Shown here one piece after another: positions 38,501-46,872 of a stretch of 64,000 nucleotides of DNA. This stretch comes from Actinokineospora auranticolor (GTDB lineage: Bacteria > Actinomycetota > Actinomycetes > Mycobacteriales > Pseudonocardiaceae): contig NZ_PTIX01000007.1 of assembly GCF_002934265.1 (NCBI RefSeq), positions 285,865 through 349,864 of the forward strand. Direction: 5' to 3'. Under the pieces are notes generated by a model. It was not told the origin of the DNA and did not search any database. It worked only from the letters and a program-made list of their open reading frames with translations. The translations under genes were made by a program, and so were the position numbers. Position 1 is the first letter of the stretch. Every line of letters begins with the position of its first letter.

Positions 38501-38923
38501 GGAGCCGTCTACGAGCAGGCGCTGTGCAGGCGGCGGTTGGCGGAAGCCCTCCTAGGAAGGGACGACCGCGACCCGGCCGCCGAACAGCTCCGGCTCGCCG
38601 ACGAGGTAGCGACCAGGCTGGCTGCCAAGCCGCTCTCCGACGCGTTGCGCCGCACCGCTCGCCGGGCCCGGATCGCGCTGGGCGACGCCGTGGTCGTGCG
38701 GGATGAGGTGGACCCCTTCACCCCTCGCGAACGCGCGGTTCTCACCCTCGTGGCGGCGGGCCGGACGAACCGGCAAGTGGGTGAGGAACTGTTCATCAGC
38801 GAGAAGACGGTCAGCGTCCACCTCAGCCGGATCATGGCGAAACTCGGCGCGAGCCGACGGGCTGAGGCCGTGGCGGTGGCATACGACCGAGGCTTGCTGA
38901 GCGAAGCCTCGGGCCAACGCTGA
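35543..38923 (+). CDS. Large ATP-binding LuxR-family regulator (LAL type)
   Basis: 1126 residues from ATG 35543, with GGGAGG 9 nt upstream. The N-terminal AAA/STAND domain has P-loop GDAGIGKTR near 43-51 and Walker B LLLVLEDLHWAD near 155. The middle ~500 residues are TPR-like helices. A low-complexity Thr/Pro/Ala/Gly linker lies at about 845-970. The C-terminal LuxR HTH (FTPRERAVLTLVAAGRTNRQVGEELFISEKTVSVHL) spans about 1056-1118. LAL proteins are often pathway activators responding to small molecules; the target here is unknown. It ends 53 bp before a strong bidirectional hairpin. Confidence 0.93.
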   Translation: MPTMPRLGSGIPLVARGRELRRLRTALEGAAAGRASAVLLAGDAGIGKTRMTEEIGVIARDLGARVLTGRCLDAGETGLPYLPVAEALAQVREHAQSRPALGRLFPEVALPASPEPGGQVAAIATSVWGTRAEQDIGQLQLFDAVHGLLNDLAERAPLLLVLEDLHWADASTRSLLSFLLSRLRSQRMLVLGTYRSDDLHRRHPLRPLLAELVRLPQVERIELAPFGTADARAFVTALAEERLPEPVLREVAGRSEGNAFFAEELLAAYSMSDSVGIPANLVDVLLARVERLNPATQGVVRIASVAGRRVRDAQLRAVADLEDGDLETALREAVAHHVLVPGDGEHYAFRHALLREAVYTDLLPGERVRLHAAYARVLATDSDSRGVAAALAHHSMESHALPAALAASVAATWEAERLGAPAESLDHAERALKLWNAVPADQRPTKVDELTLLRHASWVAGMSGDPERAVAFAKSAVAAAKAAGDTVTPERAATLHRRLAEAMYYIDGREEEAMAAVEQAWAMLADRPDSSDQAWVLTAYATILRSVGRLEESRLHARRALDVARRVGARGPEVDALATLAVLDEADGQAVEARQRLAEVIPRAGEIGAISTELRARYFLCVNLYESGLLDQAAGVVDAGVERARATGLTWSAYGTELRVIQVVIRYVRGDWDGAEAAAEPPGHRVSSTVSARLASVGANIAVARGRFAEAERLVTELRSDWHRDIQIPLVAGGVAAELAAWRGRPDRAVDGVREALDWIAQAGEQWMMATIRLAAHGIAAHADLATTARRAGHPVDAHVAEGERLMSLARQTAANGRPRTGTLGPEGRAWLARGEAELTRLHGPAADTAAPSASSAPAGPLAATTPAADGGTTNDPRSPRPDTPGTSTRASHTQAIAPLESGTPASTGSAVTGLPETDGSTTGGPGRAAPVAGAVAALTRDPGGATVDTGDATLLGGPDGSGTAEAHLDRPDVEAWQRAVAAFGYGAVYEQALCRRRLAEALLGRDDRDPAAEQLRLADEVATRLAAKPLSDALRRTARRARIALGDAVVVRDEVDPFTPRERAVLTLVAAGRTNRQVGEELFISEKTVSVHLSRIMAKLGASRRAEAVAVAYDRGLLSEASGQR

Positions 38924-38976
38924 ACTCTCACGTTATTCAGTTGTCGGGTTCATCAATTCATCTACCTCCACGGGAT

Positions 38977-39012
38977 CTCGGTGTTGCGCGGAGGTTTCCG
39001 CGCAACACCGAG
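38977..39012. terminator. 16-bp perfect hairpin between convergent genes
   Basis: CTCGGTGTTGCGCGGA pairs exactly with TCCGCGCAACACCGAG around a 4-nt loop. It sits between the LuxR stop (38923) and the stop of the dehydrogenase on the other strand (39115), so it can terminate both. Confidence 0.9.
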
Positions 39013-39114
39013 TCTTCCCGCATCGGCAAGGGTGAACAATCGAGAACCGAAACCGGTGGATGAATCCGAACCATGTGGACAACTGTCAACCGATCTTGAC
39101 GAACGAGCGCGTCC

Positions 39115-40674
39115 TCAGCGCGGCAAGCGCTTGAGCGCCCGAAGACCGAGCGTCAGCGACGCGGTCCAAGCCCGCGACGGGATGCCCCGCGCGGGCCGTA
39201 GTGGCACGTACCGCTGCGTCGCGATGGTCTGGGCCTCGGTGTACTTCAACAGCCCCTCCGCCCCGTTCCGCCGCCCCACCCCGGACTCGCCCATGCCACC
39301 CATCGGCGCGTCCAGACTGCCGAAAGCCGCGCCGAACCCGTCATTGACATTCACCGTGCCCGCGTGGACCCGAGTGGCGACCTCTTCCGCCGCCCGGGAA
39401 TCACGCCCCCAAACGCTCGCGTTGAGCCCGTAGCGAGTCCGATTCGCCATCTCGACCGCAGCATCCACCTCGGAATACCCGTAAATCGACACAACCGGCC
39501 CGAAAGTCTCCTCCGCGAACAACGTCATCCCGTCGCGCACATCGGTGAGGATCGTCGGCTCGTAGAACAGCGGCCCCACGTCCGGCCTCGCCCGTCCGCC
39601 GGTGAGCAGCGTCGCGCCCTTCTCCACGGCGTCGGCGACATGTGTCGAGACCGTCCCCAGTTGCTTCTCGGACGTCAACGAACCCATGTCCACGCCATAA
39701 CCCAAATCGGAACCGAGCCGAACCGCCGAGGTTTTCGCCACGAACGCGCGTGTGAACTCTGCTCGAATGCTCGAATGCACGTAAATGCGTTCCACCGAAA
39801 CGCACAACTGCCCCGCCGACGAGAAGCACGCCGTCACCGCGCCCGCCGCCGCGCGTTCGACGTCCGCGTCCGGCAGCACGATCATCGGGTTCTTGCCGCC
39901 GAGCTCCATCGAGAAACCGGTCAGCAGCGCCGCCGCCCGCGCCGCGAGCCCCTTGCCCGTCGCGGTCGACCCGGTGAACCCCAGGTAGTCGGCTTCCTCG
40001 ATCAACGCGGTGCCCACGTCCTCCCCGCGACCCAGCACGATCTGCCACACGCCGTCGGGCAGCCCCGCGGCCGAGGCGAACTCGTGCAGCCACAGCGCGG
40101 AGAGCGCCGTCTGGTTGTCCGGCTTCTGCACCAGCGCGTTCCCCGCGATCAACGCCGGGATGGCGTCCATGCCGGTCAGCGCGAGCGGGTAGTTCCACGG
40201 CGAGATCATCGAGATGACGCCCTTGGGGTGGCGCACCTCGGTGGTTCGCGTGAAGAACGGGAGTGTGCCGGCCCTTCGGCGCGGTGCCAGCAGACCGGCC
40301 GCCCGGCGCCCGTAGTAGGCGGCGGTCATCGCGGTGACGGCGATCTCGTCGTACGCGTCAAGGCGGGATTTGCCGGTTTCCACCTGCATCAGGTCGAGCG
40401 CCTCGGCCTGGCGGTCGAGAATCAGGTCGTGCAGACGCAGGAACACCTGCTGCCGCTCCCGCACCGGTGTCGCCGCCCAGTCGACCTGGGCCCGCCGCGC
40501 GCGCTCGAACGCACGCCGTACGTCGGCGTCCAGGCACTGCGGCAACCCGGTGATCGGTTTCCCGGTGAACGGCGCCGCCATCGTCACTGACTCCGGCCCC
40601 GGCACGGCGCGGGCCGCCAACTCCGCCCCCCTCGCCGCCGTCGGTGCGCCGGGGACCGTGCCGATCGTGCCCAT
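39115..40674 (-). CDS. gabD2: Succinic semialdehyde dehydrogenase (aldehyde dehydrogenase family)
   Basis: 519 residues, matching the actinobacterial GabD2 type. The catalytic glutamate is in FSMELGGKNP, the catalytic cysteine in FSSAGQLCVSVER, and the NAD(P) loop is FTGSTATGK. MISPWNYPLAL and the end motif GMGESGVGRRNGAEGLLKYTE are typical. It oxidises succinic semialdehyde to succinate, feeding the TCA cycle; the substrate is inferred from overall resemblance. GGAGGA lies 6 nt before ATG. Confidence 0.9.
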   Translation of the reverse strand: MGTIGTVPGAPTAARGAELAARAVPGPESVTMAAPFTGKPITGLPQCLDADVRRAFERARRAQVDWAATPVRERQQVFLRLHDLILDRQAEALDLMQVETGKSRLDAYDEIAVTAMTAAYYGRRAAGLLAPRRRAGTLPFFTRTTEVRHPKGVISMISPWNYPLALTGMDAIPALIAGNALVQKPDNQTALSALWLHEFASAAGLPDGVWQIVLGRGEDVGTALIEEADYLGFTGSTATGKGLAARAAALLTGFSMELGGKNPMIVLPDADVERAAAGAVTACFSSAGQLCVSVERIYVHSSIRAEFTRAFVAKTSAVRLGSDLGYGVDMGSLTSEKQLGTVSTHVADAVEKGATLLTGGRARPDVGPLFYEPTILTDVRDGMTLFAEETFGPVVSIYGYSEVDAAVEMANRTRYGLNASVWGRDSRAAEEVATRVHAGTVNVNDGFGAAFGSLDAPMGGMGESGVGRRNGAEGLLKYTEAQTIATQRYVPLRPARGIPSRAWTASLTLGLRALKRLPR

Positions 40675-40752
40675 GAAAGCTCCTCCACTCGCGCCGGAGC
40701 CCTCATGTTACTTCCGAGTAGGCCACTGCTCCAGTGGCACCGCGAACCGCCC

Positions 40753-41832
40753 TCAGGCGGCCGCGGTCTCGGACGACTCGGCGGTCCGCTCGGGAGCGTC
40801 CACTGAGATCGCGACGCGGAGCAGGTCGTCCTCGCGGCGCACCGCCACCGGCAGACCCGCGGCGTTCGCCGCCCGGGTGAACCCCGCCTCGGCGGGCATG
40901 CACCAGGCGATCATCCGGCGGTGACCGGCGGCCCGGCCCAACACCCCCAGACGGGTGATCATCGCGGTACCCAGGCCCTGCCGCTGCCAGGAGTCCTCGA
41001 CCAGCACCGAGATCTCCGCCTCGGCCGGGTCGTTGGTGCGGATCAACTGCGCCATCGCGACGACCTCGGTGCCGCACAGCGCCAGCAGCGTCGTACCGCG
41101 CGGGGGCTGCAGGAGGCGGTGCAGCCAGCGGCGGGGGAGGGTGCGCAAGCCCGCGTGGTAACGGGTGAACAGGGTCTGCGCCGAGCAGCGCGAGTGCAGG
41201 TCGTTGACCGCGTCGGCGTCCGCCGGGGTGCCCGGGCGCAGCACGATTCCCGCGCCGGTGCCGGTGATCACGGCCGTGGGCGCGGTGACGTCACCCGCGA
41301 CGAGTGCCTCGGACAGCGCGGCCACGCGGGCCAGCTCGACCTCGGTGAACGGGGCCCAGCCACGGCGGGCGACGACGGTGAGGTCGTCGGTCAGCGGGAG
41401 TACGACGCGGTGGTCGTTCTGGTCGCCGAAGCCCGTCGCGGTGTCGACGATGGTGACCGAGTCGGCGTCCAGCACGGTGCGCACGGCGTCCGCGACGGCC
41501 GCCGGATCGCGCAGAGCGGCCGCGGTGACGCGCAGGGCCGCGGTCGTGTGGTCGACCAGGTGCCGGGTGTCCGCGCGCGCGATACCCAGGCAGCGGCCAC
41601 CCTCGGCGCGGATGTCGTCCACCAGGTCGGCGGGCGCGTGCCCGGGACCGGTGCGCACCACGATCTCGTCCACGACCCCACCGGGCACCGGGAGCACGGT
41701 CAGCGCCAGGACGTTGCAGTCGCGCGCCGCGAGCCGGGTGGCGACGCGGGCGAGCGCGCCGGGCCGGTCGTCGAGGCGCACGCGCAGCCGCCAGGTCGTC
41801 GGGGTGCCGGGGGTGGTCGGGGAATTTCGCAT
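40753..41832 (-). CDS. ACT domain-GNAT acetyltransferase fusion
   Basis: 359 residues from ATG 41832. Residues 12-90 form an ACT-type regulatory fold (WRLRVRLDDRPGALARVATRL ... NVLALTVLPVPGGVVDEI), followed by a second alpha/beta segment. The C-terminal ~170 residues are a GNAT domain: IVLRPGTPADADAVNDLHSR, then AEISVLVEDSWQRQGLGTAMITRL with the acetyl-CoA loop RQGLGT. ACT domains bind amino acids, so acetylation under amino-acid control is a reasonable inference. It lies 78 bp upstream of, and co-directional with, the dehydrogenase gene. A short frame extension to 42054 lacks support. Confidence 0.85.
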   Translation of the reverse strand: MRNSPTTPGTPTTWRLRVRLDDRPGALARVATRLAARDCNVLALTVLPVPGGVVDEIVVRTGPGHAPADLVDDIRAEGGRCLGIARADTRHLVDHTTAALRVTAAALRDPAAVADAVRTVLDADSVTIVDTATGFGDQNDHRVVLPLTDDLTVVARRGWAPFTEVELARVAALSEALVAGDVTAPTAVITGTGAGIVLRPGTPADADAVNDLHSRCSAQTLFTRYHAGLRTLPRRWLHRLLQPPRGTTLLALCGTEVVAMAQLIRTNDPAEAEISVLVEDSWQRQGLGTAMITRLGVLGRAAGHRRMIAWCMPAEAGFTRAANAAGLPVAVRREDDLLRVAISVDAPERTAESSETAAA

Positions 41833-42056
41833 GGGTTCCAGGGTCGGGCAGAACTGTTGCCGGACGGGTGCCGGTGTGTTTCGTTCGCGTGAGCATTCGG
41901 GACAACCGCGTGACGGTGCGCACGGCGGAACCGCGCATGGCCGCCGTGTGAGCAGTGCGCGCCGCCGTCCCCATCTGCTGCCCGATCGGCCACCCGACCC
42001 GACCGCGCCGCGGCATAACGTCGTGGTTCCTCTCGAGCGGCGATGGCGAGGCACAC

Positions 42057-42692
42057 ATGACCGACGTCCCCGACCCGCGCCACACCACGGCGCGCTACCG
42101 CTACCGCCTGCCCGGCACCCCGGTCGCGACCGCGACCGTCGACATCGGACACGTCGCGGTGACCGTGGAACTCGGCCTGGCGGGCGACCTCGACGTCACC
42201 ACCGCCGCTCCGGATGCCGCCCAGCCGCCGACTGTCGCACCGGTGTCCGGCGGCCCCGTCCTGAACGACAAGTCGGAGGACGACCGCGAGGCAGCTCCGG
42301 TCGGCACCCGGGTGCGGGACCGCGTGGCGGCACGGGACGACGCGTTGGCCGCCGTGCGCGAGGTCGGCGCCAGCGTCATGGTCGGTGGGGTCGGCTCGCC
42401 GCGCCCGCGGATCACCGCGGGCGCCGGACACCGCTTCCAGCAGACCGGCAGGCGCTTCCGCAACCCCGACACGGTCGAGCACGAGGGTGAGTGCGCGATC
42501 GACTTCACCCACGAACGCGTGCGGGTACGCGGCCGCGCCCGGTTCCGCCTGACGGTCTCGGCCACGACCGACCGCGACCGCCCCGACGCCCGCACGTGGC
42601 TGACCCGCCACGAGCACGAGCGGTCCGCGATCGGCATGGTCGTGCTGGTCGCGGTTCCACCCGCGCCGGACGCCCTCGCCCCGGCGCGCTGA
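42057..42692 (+). CDS. Uncharacterised protein next to the CIS locus
   Basis: 211 residues from ATG 42057. The N-terminal ~60 residues are beta-rich, the middle is Ala/Pro/Asp-rich and probably disordered, and the last 100 residues contain RFQQTGRRFRNPDTVEHEGE, RVRVRGRARFRLTVSATTDR and TRHEHERSAIGMVVLV. No signal peptide or membrane helix. It is divergent from the ACT-GNAT gene and convergent with the cysteine protease gene, separated by a terminator. I do not recognise the family. Confidence 0.65.
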   Translation: MTDVPDPRHTTARYRYRLPGTPVATATVDIGHVAVTVELGLAGDLDVTTAAPDAAQPPTVAPVSGGPVLNDKSEDDREAAPVGTRVRDRVAARDDALAAVREVGASVMVGGVGSPRPRITAGAGHRFQQTGRRFRNPDTVEHEGECAIDFTHERVRVRGRARFRLTVSATTDRDRPDARTWLTRHEHERSAIGMVVLVAVPPAPDALAPAR

Positions 42693-42856
42693 CCTGCGCC
42701 GCTGATACGCCTGCCTGGCCACAGCCCCGGAGTTCCGTCCTGGATGAGAACCGCGCGGACTCGCCAGGAAGCCTGCGCCGGGAACACCGGGTCGAAGAAT
42801 AGCCGCGGGCACCGACAAAACCGGGTGTCCGCACGTGGAACAGCGGTTTCGGGTGC

Positions 42857-42884
42857 GCTCCGCCCGATCGAGGTCGGGCGGAGC
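42857..42884. terminator. 11-bp perfect hairpin between convergent genes
   Basis: GCTCCGCCCGA pairs with TCGGGCGGAGC around TCGAGG, between stops at 42692 (+) and 42910 (-). Likely bidirectional. Confidence 0.85.
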
Positions 42885-42909
42885 ACAGGGTCCCCGGCCG
42901 TTCCAGGCG

Positions 42910-43653
42910 TCAGTAGCGCAGCAGGTCGGCGCCGTAGCCCTCGCCCATCTCGTACCGCTGGGTGAACGAGGCGAAGTCCTGCCACGACTCGACGCCCGCC
43001 CCGGGCGGCCACGGGTCGAAGACGTGGATCTCCGCGCCGTTGGCGCCCTGGCGGATGCCCGCCACCACGATGATGTGGTATTCCGCCCCCGGCACCGGTG
43101 TCCACAGCGGACCGCTCTCCGCCAGCACCTCCGCCCAGCCCTGCTCGGTCCAGCAGGCGCAGTACACGCTGCTCATCCCGACCTGCTTGCCGATCGGCTC
43201 GGCCTCGGCCCACGTCTTGCCCTGGTGGTCGACCCCGGCCTCCGCGCACAGGCTCTCGACCGTGTAGTTCTGACCGCGGGCGTTGAGGACCATGACCATC
43301 GACGCCGCCCAACACGTCGTCTCGTCCGGTTGGCTCAGCAATTCCACCGGGTAGTCGATGTCCTGGAAGCCCGTCTCGCCGCCACCACCGCCACCACCAC
43401 CGTCACCGCCCCCGGTCTCGCCGGTCTCGCCGGTCGCGCGGCCCAGCAGCACGTCCCAGAACCGGCTGTCCACGCGGTCCCCGGAGGAGAGCCCGTTCTG
43501 GTCGGCGAAGTGGCTGACCGCGCCCGCGGTCGTGTCGTCGAACTCGCCGCTCTCGCCGACGACGCCCTGCTGGTAGTGGTGGTTGAGCATCTGCTGCAGG
43601 TAGGCCACCCACTCGGAACTGTCCCCGGGCGCCAGGTCTGGCTCGTCTGCCAT
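42910..43653 (-). CDS. Papain-like cysteine protease with peptidoglycan-binding-like N-terminus
   Basis: 247 residues from ATG 43653, with an excellent GAGGAGG Shine-Dalgarno directly after the PAAR gene stop. Residues 12-72 resemble a PG_binding_1 helical domain (VAYLQQMLNHHYQQGVVGESGEFDDTT). A Gly/Glu/Thr linker runs to ~95. The protease domain has catalytic Cys114 in ETTCWAASMVMVL, His193 in EYHIIVVAGI and Asp213 in HVFDPWPPG, the papain-like/AvrRpt2-type order. No signal peptide. As third gene of the DUF4255-PAAR operon it is a candidate CIS cargo or spike-linked effector; a housekeeping role in CIS maturation is the alternative. Confidence 0.85.
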   Translation of the reverse strand: MADEPDLAPGDSSEWVAYLQQMLNHHYQQGVVGESGEFDDTTAGAVSHFADQNGLSSGDRVDSRFWDVLLGRATGETGETGGGDGGGGGGGGETGFQDIDYPVELLSQPDETTCWAASMVMVLNARGQNYTVESLCAEAGVDHQGKTWAEAEPIGKQVGMSSVYCACWTEQGWAEVLAESGPLWTPVPGAEYHIIVVAGIRQGANGAEIHVFDPWPPGAGVESWQDFASFTQRYEMGEGYGADLLRY

Positions 43654-43663
43654 GTTTCCTCCT

Positions 43664-44059
43664 CTAGCCACCGACATCCACTGTGGACACGGCGATGATC
43701 GATCCGGTAGGCTGGTCCACGGGGTCGTGGCAGGTCCGGACGATGTCGTTGGCTCGTGCGGCGCATTTGCCGTTGATGAGCACGGTCGCGCTGCCGGTGG
43801 TGATCGTGCCGCGGTTGGTGGGTTGCTTCTGGAACGTCGTGGGCGGCGGTGCCACGTGCGGTGGCGTGTTCTCCGCGGTCGACCCCACGACCGCCGCGGG
43901 TTGCCCGCAGATCAACACATCGCGGCTGCACCCGTCGGTGATGATCCCGGTGAACGGCAGCGGTGTGGGTGTCGGCACCGGCCCGCCCGCGGACGGCACC
44001 AACAGGATGTGGATGTCCGTGCCCACCACCCGGTCGCCCATGCGCGCCGCGGGGGTCAC
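43664..44059 (-). CDS. cis10: PAAR-like CIS spike tip protein
   Basis: 131 residues from the GTG overlapping the stop of the DUF4255 gene. It has the PAAR-type start PAARMGDRVVG, then beta-rich repeats with SRDVLICGQPAAVVGS and SATVLINGKCAARANDIVRTC, typical of the conical tip that sharpens VgrG spikes. It should cap the hub protein encoded at 51.8 kb. Three-gene leftward operon: DUF4255, PAAR, protease. Confidence 0.9.
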   Translation of the reverse strand: MTPAARMGDRVVGTDIHILLVPSAGGPVPTPTPLPFTGIITDGCSRDVLICGQPAAVVGSTAENTPPHVAPPPTTFQKQPTNRGTITTGSATVLINGKCAARANDIVRTCHDPVDQPTGSIIAVSTVDVGG

Positions 44060-44655
44060 GAGCGCACCCACCGCTTGGCGCCCGCCGGTGCCAGCGGTCC
44101 GCGCGGCACGTCCTGGCCGGACCGCAACGCGATCCGCTCGGCGGGCGGGGCCAGTTCGGTGTCGGTATCGGCGAGCAGAGCGGCGCTCGCGGTGACCACG
44201 AACGCCGCGCGCGCGGGCATGCCCAGGTTCGTCCACAGCTCGCCCGGGTCCGCGTCGGCCACCGCGAGGAACACCGGCTCGCCCGCGACCGCGAGCTCGC
44301 CGGCCAGGCAGCCTTCGGGCACGGTGTCGGCGAACAGCACCGCGCGCAGCGCGCGGTCGAGCAGCATGTGCTCCTCGCCGACCTTCTCGGCGCGCGCGGT
44401 GACCAAATAGGACAGCTCGCACCGCCGGGTCGGCCCGCGCCGGGACAGCACCGCGCCGCGCTCGTCACGTACCTCGGCCCAGCCCGCCTCCCGCCCCCTC
44501 GGGTCGCCGCGCAGTCCGAACAGGAACAGGTCGACGACCTTCGTCGGTCGCTCGGTCTGCCAGGTCGGCTTCGGCGGGTCGAGGCGCACCGCCGTGCCTT
44601 CCGGCAGTGCCCGGCCCAGCAGCACGCACAGCGCGTCGTCCACCTCGGTGATCAC
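44056..44655 (-). CDS. cis16: DUF4255 (Pvc16/Afp16-like) CIS terminator protein
   Basis: 199 residues if started at GTG 44655 (VITEVDDALCVLLGRAL, where family similarity begins); an in-frame ATG at 44712 would add 19 residues. DUF4255 proteins in CIS loci correspond to the tube/sheath terminator that caps the distal end and fixes particle length. Features: PTWQTERPTKVVDLFLFGL, CELSYLVTARA and LLDRALRAVLF. It is divergent from the sheath gene across about 190 bp that must hold promoters for both arms. Confidence 0.85.
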   Translation of the reverse strand: MITEVDDALCVLLGRALPEGTAVRLDPPKPTWQTERPTKVVDLFLFGLRGDPRGREAGWAEVRDERGAVLSRRGPTRRCELSYLVTARAEKVGEEHMLLDRALRAVLFADTVPEGCLAGELAVAGEPVFLAVADADPGELWTNLGMPARAAFVVTASAALLADTDTELAPPAERIALRSGQDVPRGPLAPAGAKRWVRS

Positions 44656-44847
44656 GGCAGCCAGTGTCGGGCGCCGGTGGACCGGCGCGCACCGGTCCGC
44701 CGCCCGCGCCATCGGTGCCGCCCGGGCCGCCCGAAGGGGCGTCCCCGGCCGCCCCCGCCCCCGCCCCGCGGCGACTGCGGCCGACCGGCGCCGCGCACCA
44801 AGCTCAGGGCCGAAGCCCAGCTACCGCAAGGTGAGGGAGAACCGCAG

Positions 44848-46386
44848 ATGGCCAGCAGCTACCTCGCGCCAGGTGTCTACATGGAGGAGGTGTCCTCGGG
44901 CTCGCGGCCCATCGAGGCCGTCGGCACCGCGGTCGCCGCCTTCGTCGGTTTCGCCGAGCGCGGCCCGCTGCACCAGCCGGTGCTGGTCACCAACTGGACC
45001 CAGTTCAAAGCCGCCTTCGGTGACTTCGTCGCGGGCAACTACCTGGCGCACGCGGTCTACGGCTTCTTCCTCAACGGCGGCGGATCCGCCTACGTCGTGC
45101 GGATCGGTGGCGCGAGCGCGGGCGAGAACGGCGAGGTCGTCACCGGTCCCGTCGCGGTCGCCGAGCTGCCCGCCGCCGACGGGCAGCCGCCGCTGGTACT
45201 CGCCGCGCGCTCGACCGAGACCGCCGACCTGACGGTCGAGGTCGCACCGGCGGGCGAGCCGGGGGAGGACACCTTCAAGCTGGTCGTCAAGCGCGCGGGC
45301 GAACCCGTGGAGACCTTCGACAACGTCACCACCAAGCGCGGCACCAACAACGTCGCGACCGTGCTGCGCCAGCAGTCCAAACTGGTGCAGGCCGAGGAAG
45401 CCCGGGGCCGCGCGCTCAGCGCGCCGCGCCCGGGGGAGATCGCGCTCGCCGCACCCGCTCCCACCACACTGCCCGCCAAGATCGAGACGGGGGAGTACAT
45501 CGGCGACTCCGCCGACCGCACCGGGTTCGCCGGGTTGGAGGCCATCGACGAGGTCACCATGCTGTGCGTGCCGGACCTGATGGCCGCCTACCAGCAGGGC
45601 GCGCTGACCCTCGACGACGTCAAGGCCGTGCAGCTGGCCATGATCGCGCACTGCGAGCTGATGTCGGACCGGGTGGCCGTGCTCGACACCCCGCCCGGCC
45701 TCAAGGCGCGCGAGGTCGCGGACTGGCGCACCGACGTCGCGGGCTACGACTCCCGCTACGCCGCCCTGTACTGGCCGTGGATCAAGGTCGCGGACCCGGT
45801 GGCGGGCAAGCAGGTCTTCGTGCCGCCGAGCGGTCACATGGCGGGCATCTGGGCGCGCAACGACACCACCCGCGGCGTGCACAAGGCACCGGCCAACGAG
45901 GTGGTGCGCGGCGCGGTCACGTTGGAGCTCAACATCACCAAGGGCGAGCACGACCTGCTCAACCCGCTGGGCGTCAACTGCGTGCGCTCGTTCCGCGGGC
46001 AGGGCATCCGGGTGTGGGGCGCGCGCACGCTCTCCAGCGACCCGCAATGGCGCTACCTCAACGTCCGCAGGCTGTTCAACTACGTGGAGAAGTCCATCCT
46101 GCAGGGCACCAACTGGGTGGTGTTCGAGCCGAACGACCCCAAGCTCTGGGACTCGGTCCGCCGCACGGTCACCATGTTCCTGCGCCGGGTCTGGCGCGAC
46201 GGGGCGCTGTTCGGCAAGCAGCCCGCCGAGGCGTTCTTCGTCAAGTGCGACGCGGAGAACAACCCGCCGGAGAACCGGGACGCCGGGATCCTCACCGTGG
46301 AGATCGGCATCGCCCCGGTCAAGCCCGCGGAGTTCGTGGTCTTCCGCATCTCCCAGTTCGCCGAGGGCGCGGGCCTCGAAGAGTAA
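44848..46386 (+). CDS. cis2: Contractile tail sheath protein
   Basis: 512 residues. The N-terminus YLAPGVYMEEVSSGSRPIEAV and the phrase FVGFAERGP are diagnostic of phage/CIS tail sheath. C-terminal blocks KAPANEVVRGAVTLELNITKGEHDLLNPLGVNCVRSF and GVWGARTLSSDPQWRYLNVRR form the conserved sheath core. It contracts to drive the inner tube. There is one sheath gene here, against two or three in some insecticidal CIS. First gene of the rightward CIS operon, with GAGGGAGA about 7 nt before ATG. Confidence 0.97.
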   Translation: MASSYLAPGVYMEEVSSGSRPIEAVGTAVAAFVGFAERGPLHQPVLVTNWTQFKAAFGDFVAGNYLAHAVYGFFLNGGGSAYVVRIGGASAGENGEVVTGPVAVAELPAADGQPPLVLAARSTETADLTVEVAPAGEPGEDTFKLVVKRAGEPVETFDNVTTKRGTNNVATVLRQQSKLVQAEEARGRALSAPRPGEIALAAPAPTTLPAKIETGEYIGDSADRTGFAGLEAIDEVTMLCVPDLMAAYQQGALTLDDVKAVQLAMIAHCELMSDRVAVLDTPPGLKAREVADWRTDVAGYDSRYAALYWPWIKVADPVAGKQVFVPPSGHMAGIWARNDTTRGVHKAPANEVVRGAVTLELNITKGEHDLLNPLGVNCVRSFRGQGIRVWGARTLSSDPQWRYLNVRRLFNYVEKSILQGTNWVVFEPNDPKLWDSVRRTVTMFLRRVWRDGALFGKQPAEAFFVKCDAENNPPENRDAGILTVEIGIAPVKPAEFVVFRISQFAEGAGLEE

Positions 46387-46410
46387 CCCCACCACCGGAA
46401 AGGATCGGCC

Positions 46411-46872
46411 ATGGTCGCCGGACTCAGCTCGAGCCAGCCCAACGACGCCCTCACCGCGGCGCGGTTCTCCATCACCATCGACGGCTACGAGATCGCCTCG
46501 TTCTCCGAGCTCCAGGGCATCACCACCGAGGTCGAGCCCGTGGAACTGATGGAGTCGACCGACAAGGAGGTCGTGCTCAAGAAGCTCCCCGGCAAGACCA
46601 AGCCCGCCACGCTGGTGCTCAAGCGCGGCAAGAACTCCAGCATGGAGCTGTGGGCCTGGCACGAGGCGGTCCTCAACGGCGACATCGTCGCCGCCCGCAA
46701 GAGCTGCTCGCTGGTCATGTACGCCACCGACGGCAAACCGGTCGCCCGCTACCACCTCGAACACGCCTGGCCGGCCAAACTGGAGATCGGCGCGCTCAAG
46801 GCGGGCTCCAGCGAGGTGCTGATGGAGACCGTCACCATCGTCTCCGAGCGGATCCAGCGGGTGTCGGTGTGA
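46411..46872 (+). CDS. cis1: CIS inner tube protein (gp19-like), paralogue 1
   Basis: 153 residues of the T4 gp19-like tube family: ARFSITIDGYEIASFSELQGI, VEPVELMESTDKEVVLKKLPGKTKPATLVLKRG and METVTIVSERIQRV. Hexamers stack into the tube inside the sheath. It directly follows the sheath gene, as expected for the major tube protein; two more distant paralogues lie at 50.0-51.0 kb. Confidence 0.95.
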   Translation: MVAGLSSSQPNDALTAARFSITIDGYEIASFSELQGITTEVEPVELMESTDKEVVLKKLPGKTKPATLVLKRGKNSSMELWAWHEAVLNGDIVAARKSCSLVMYATDGKPVARYHLEHAWPAKLEIGALKAGSSEVLMETVTIVSERIQRVSV

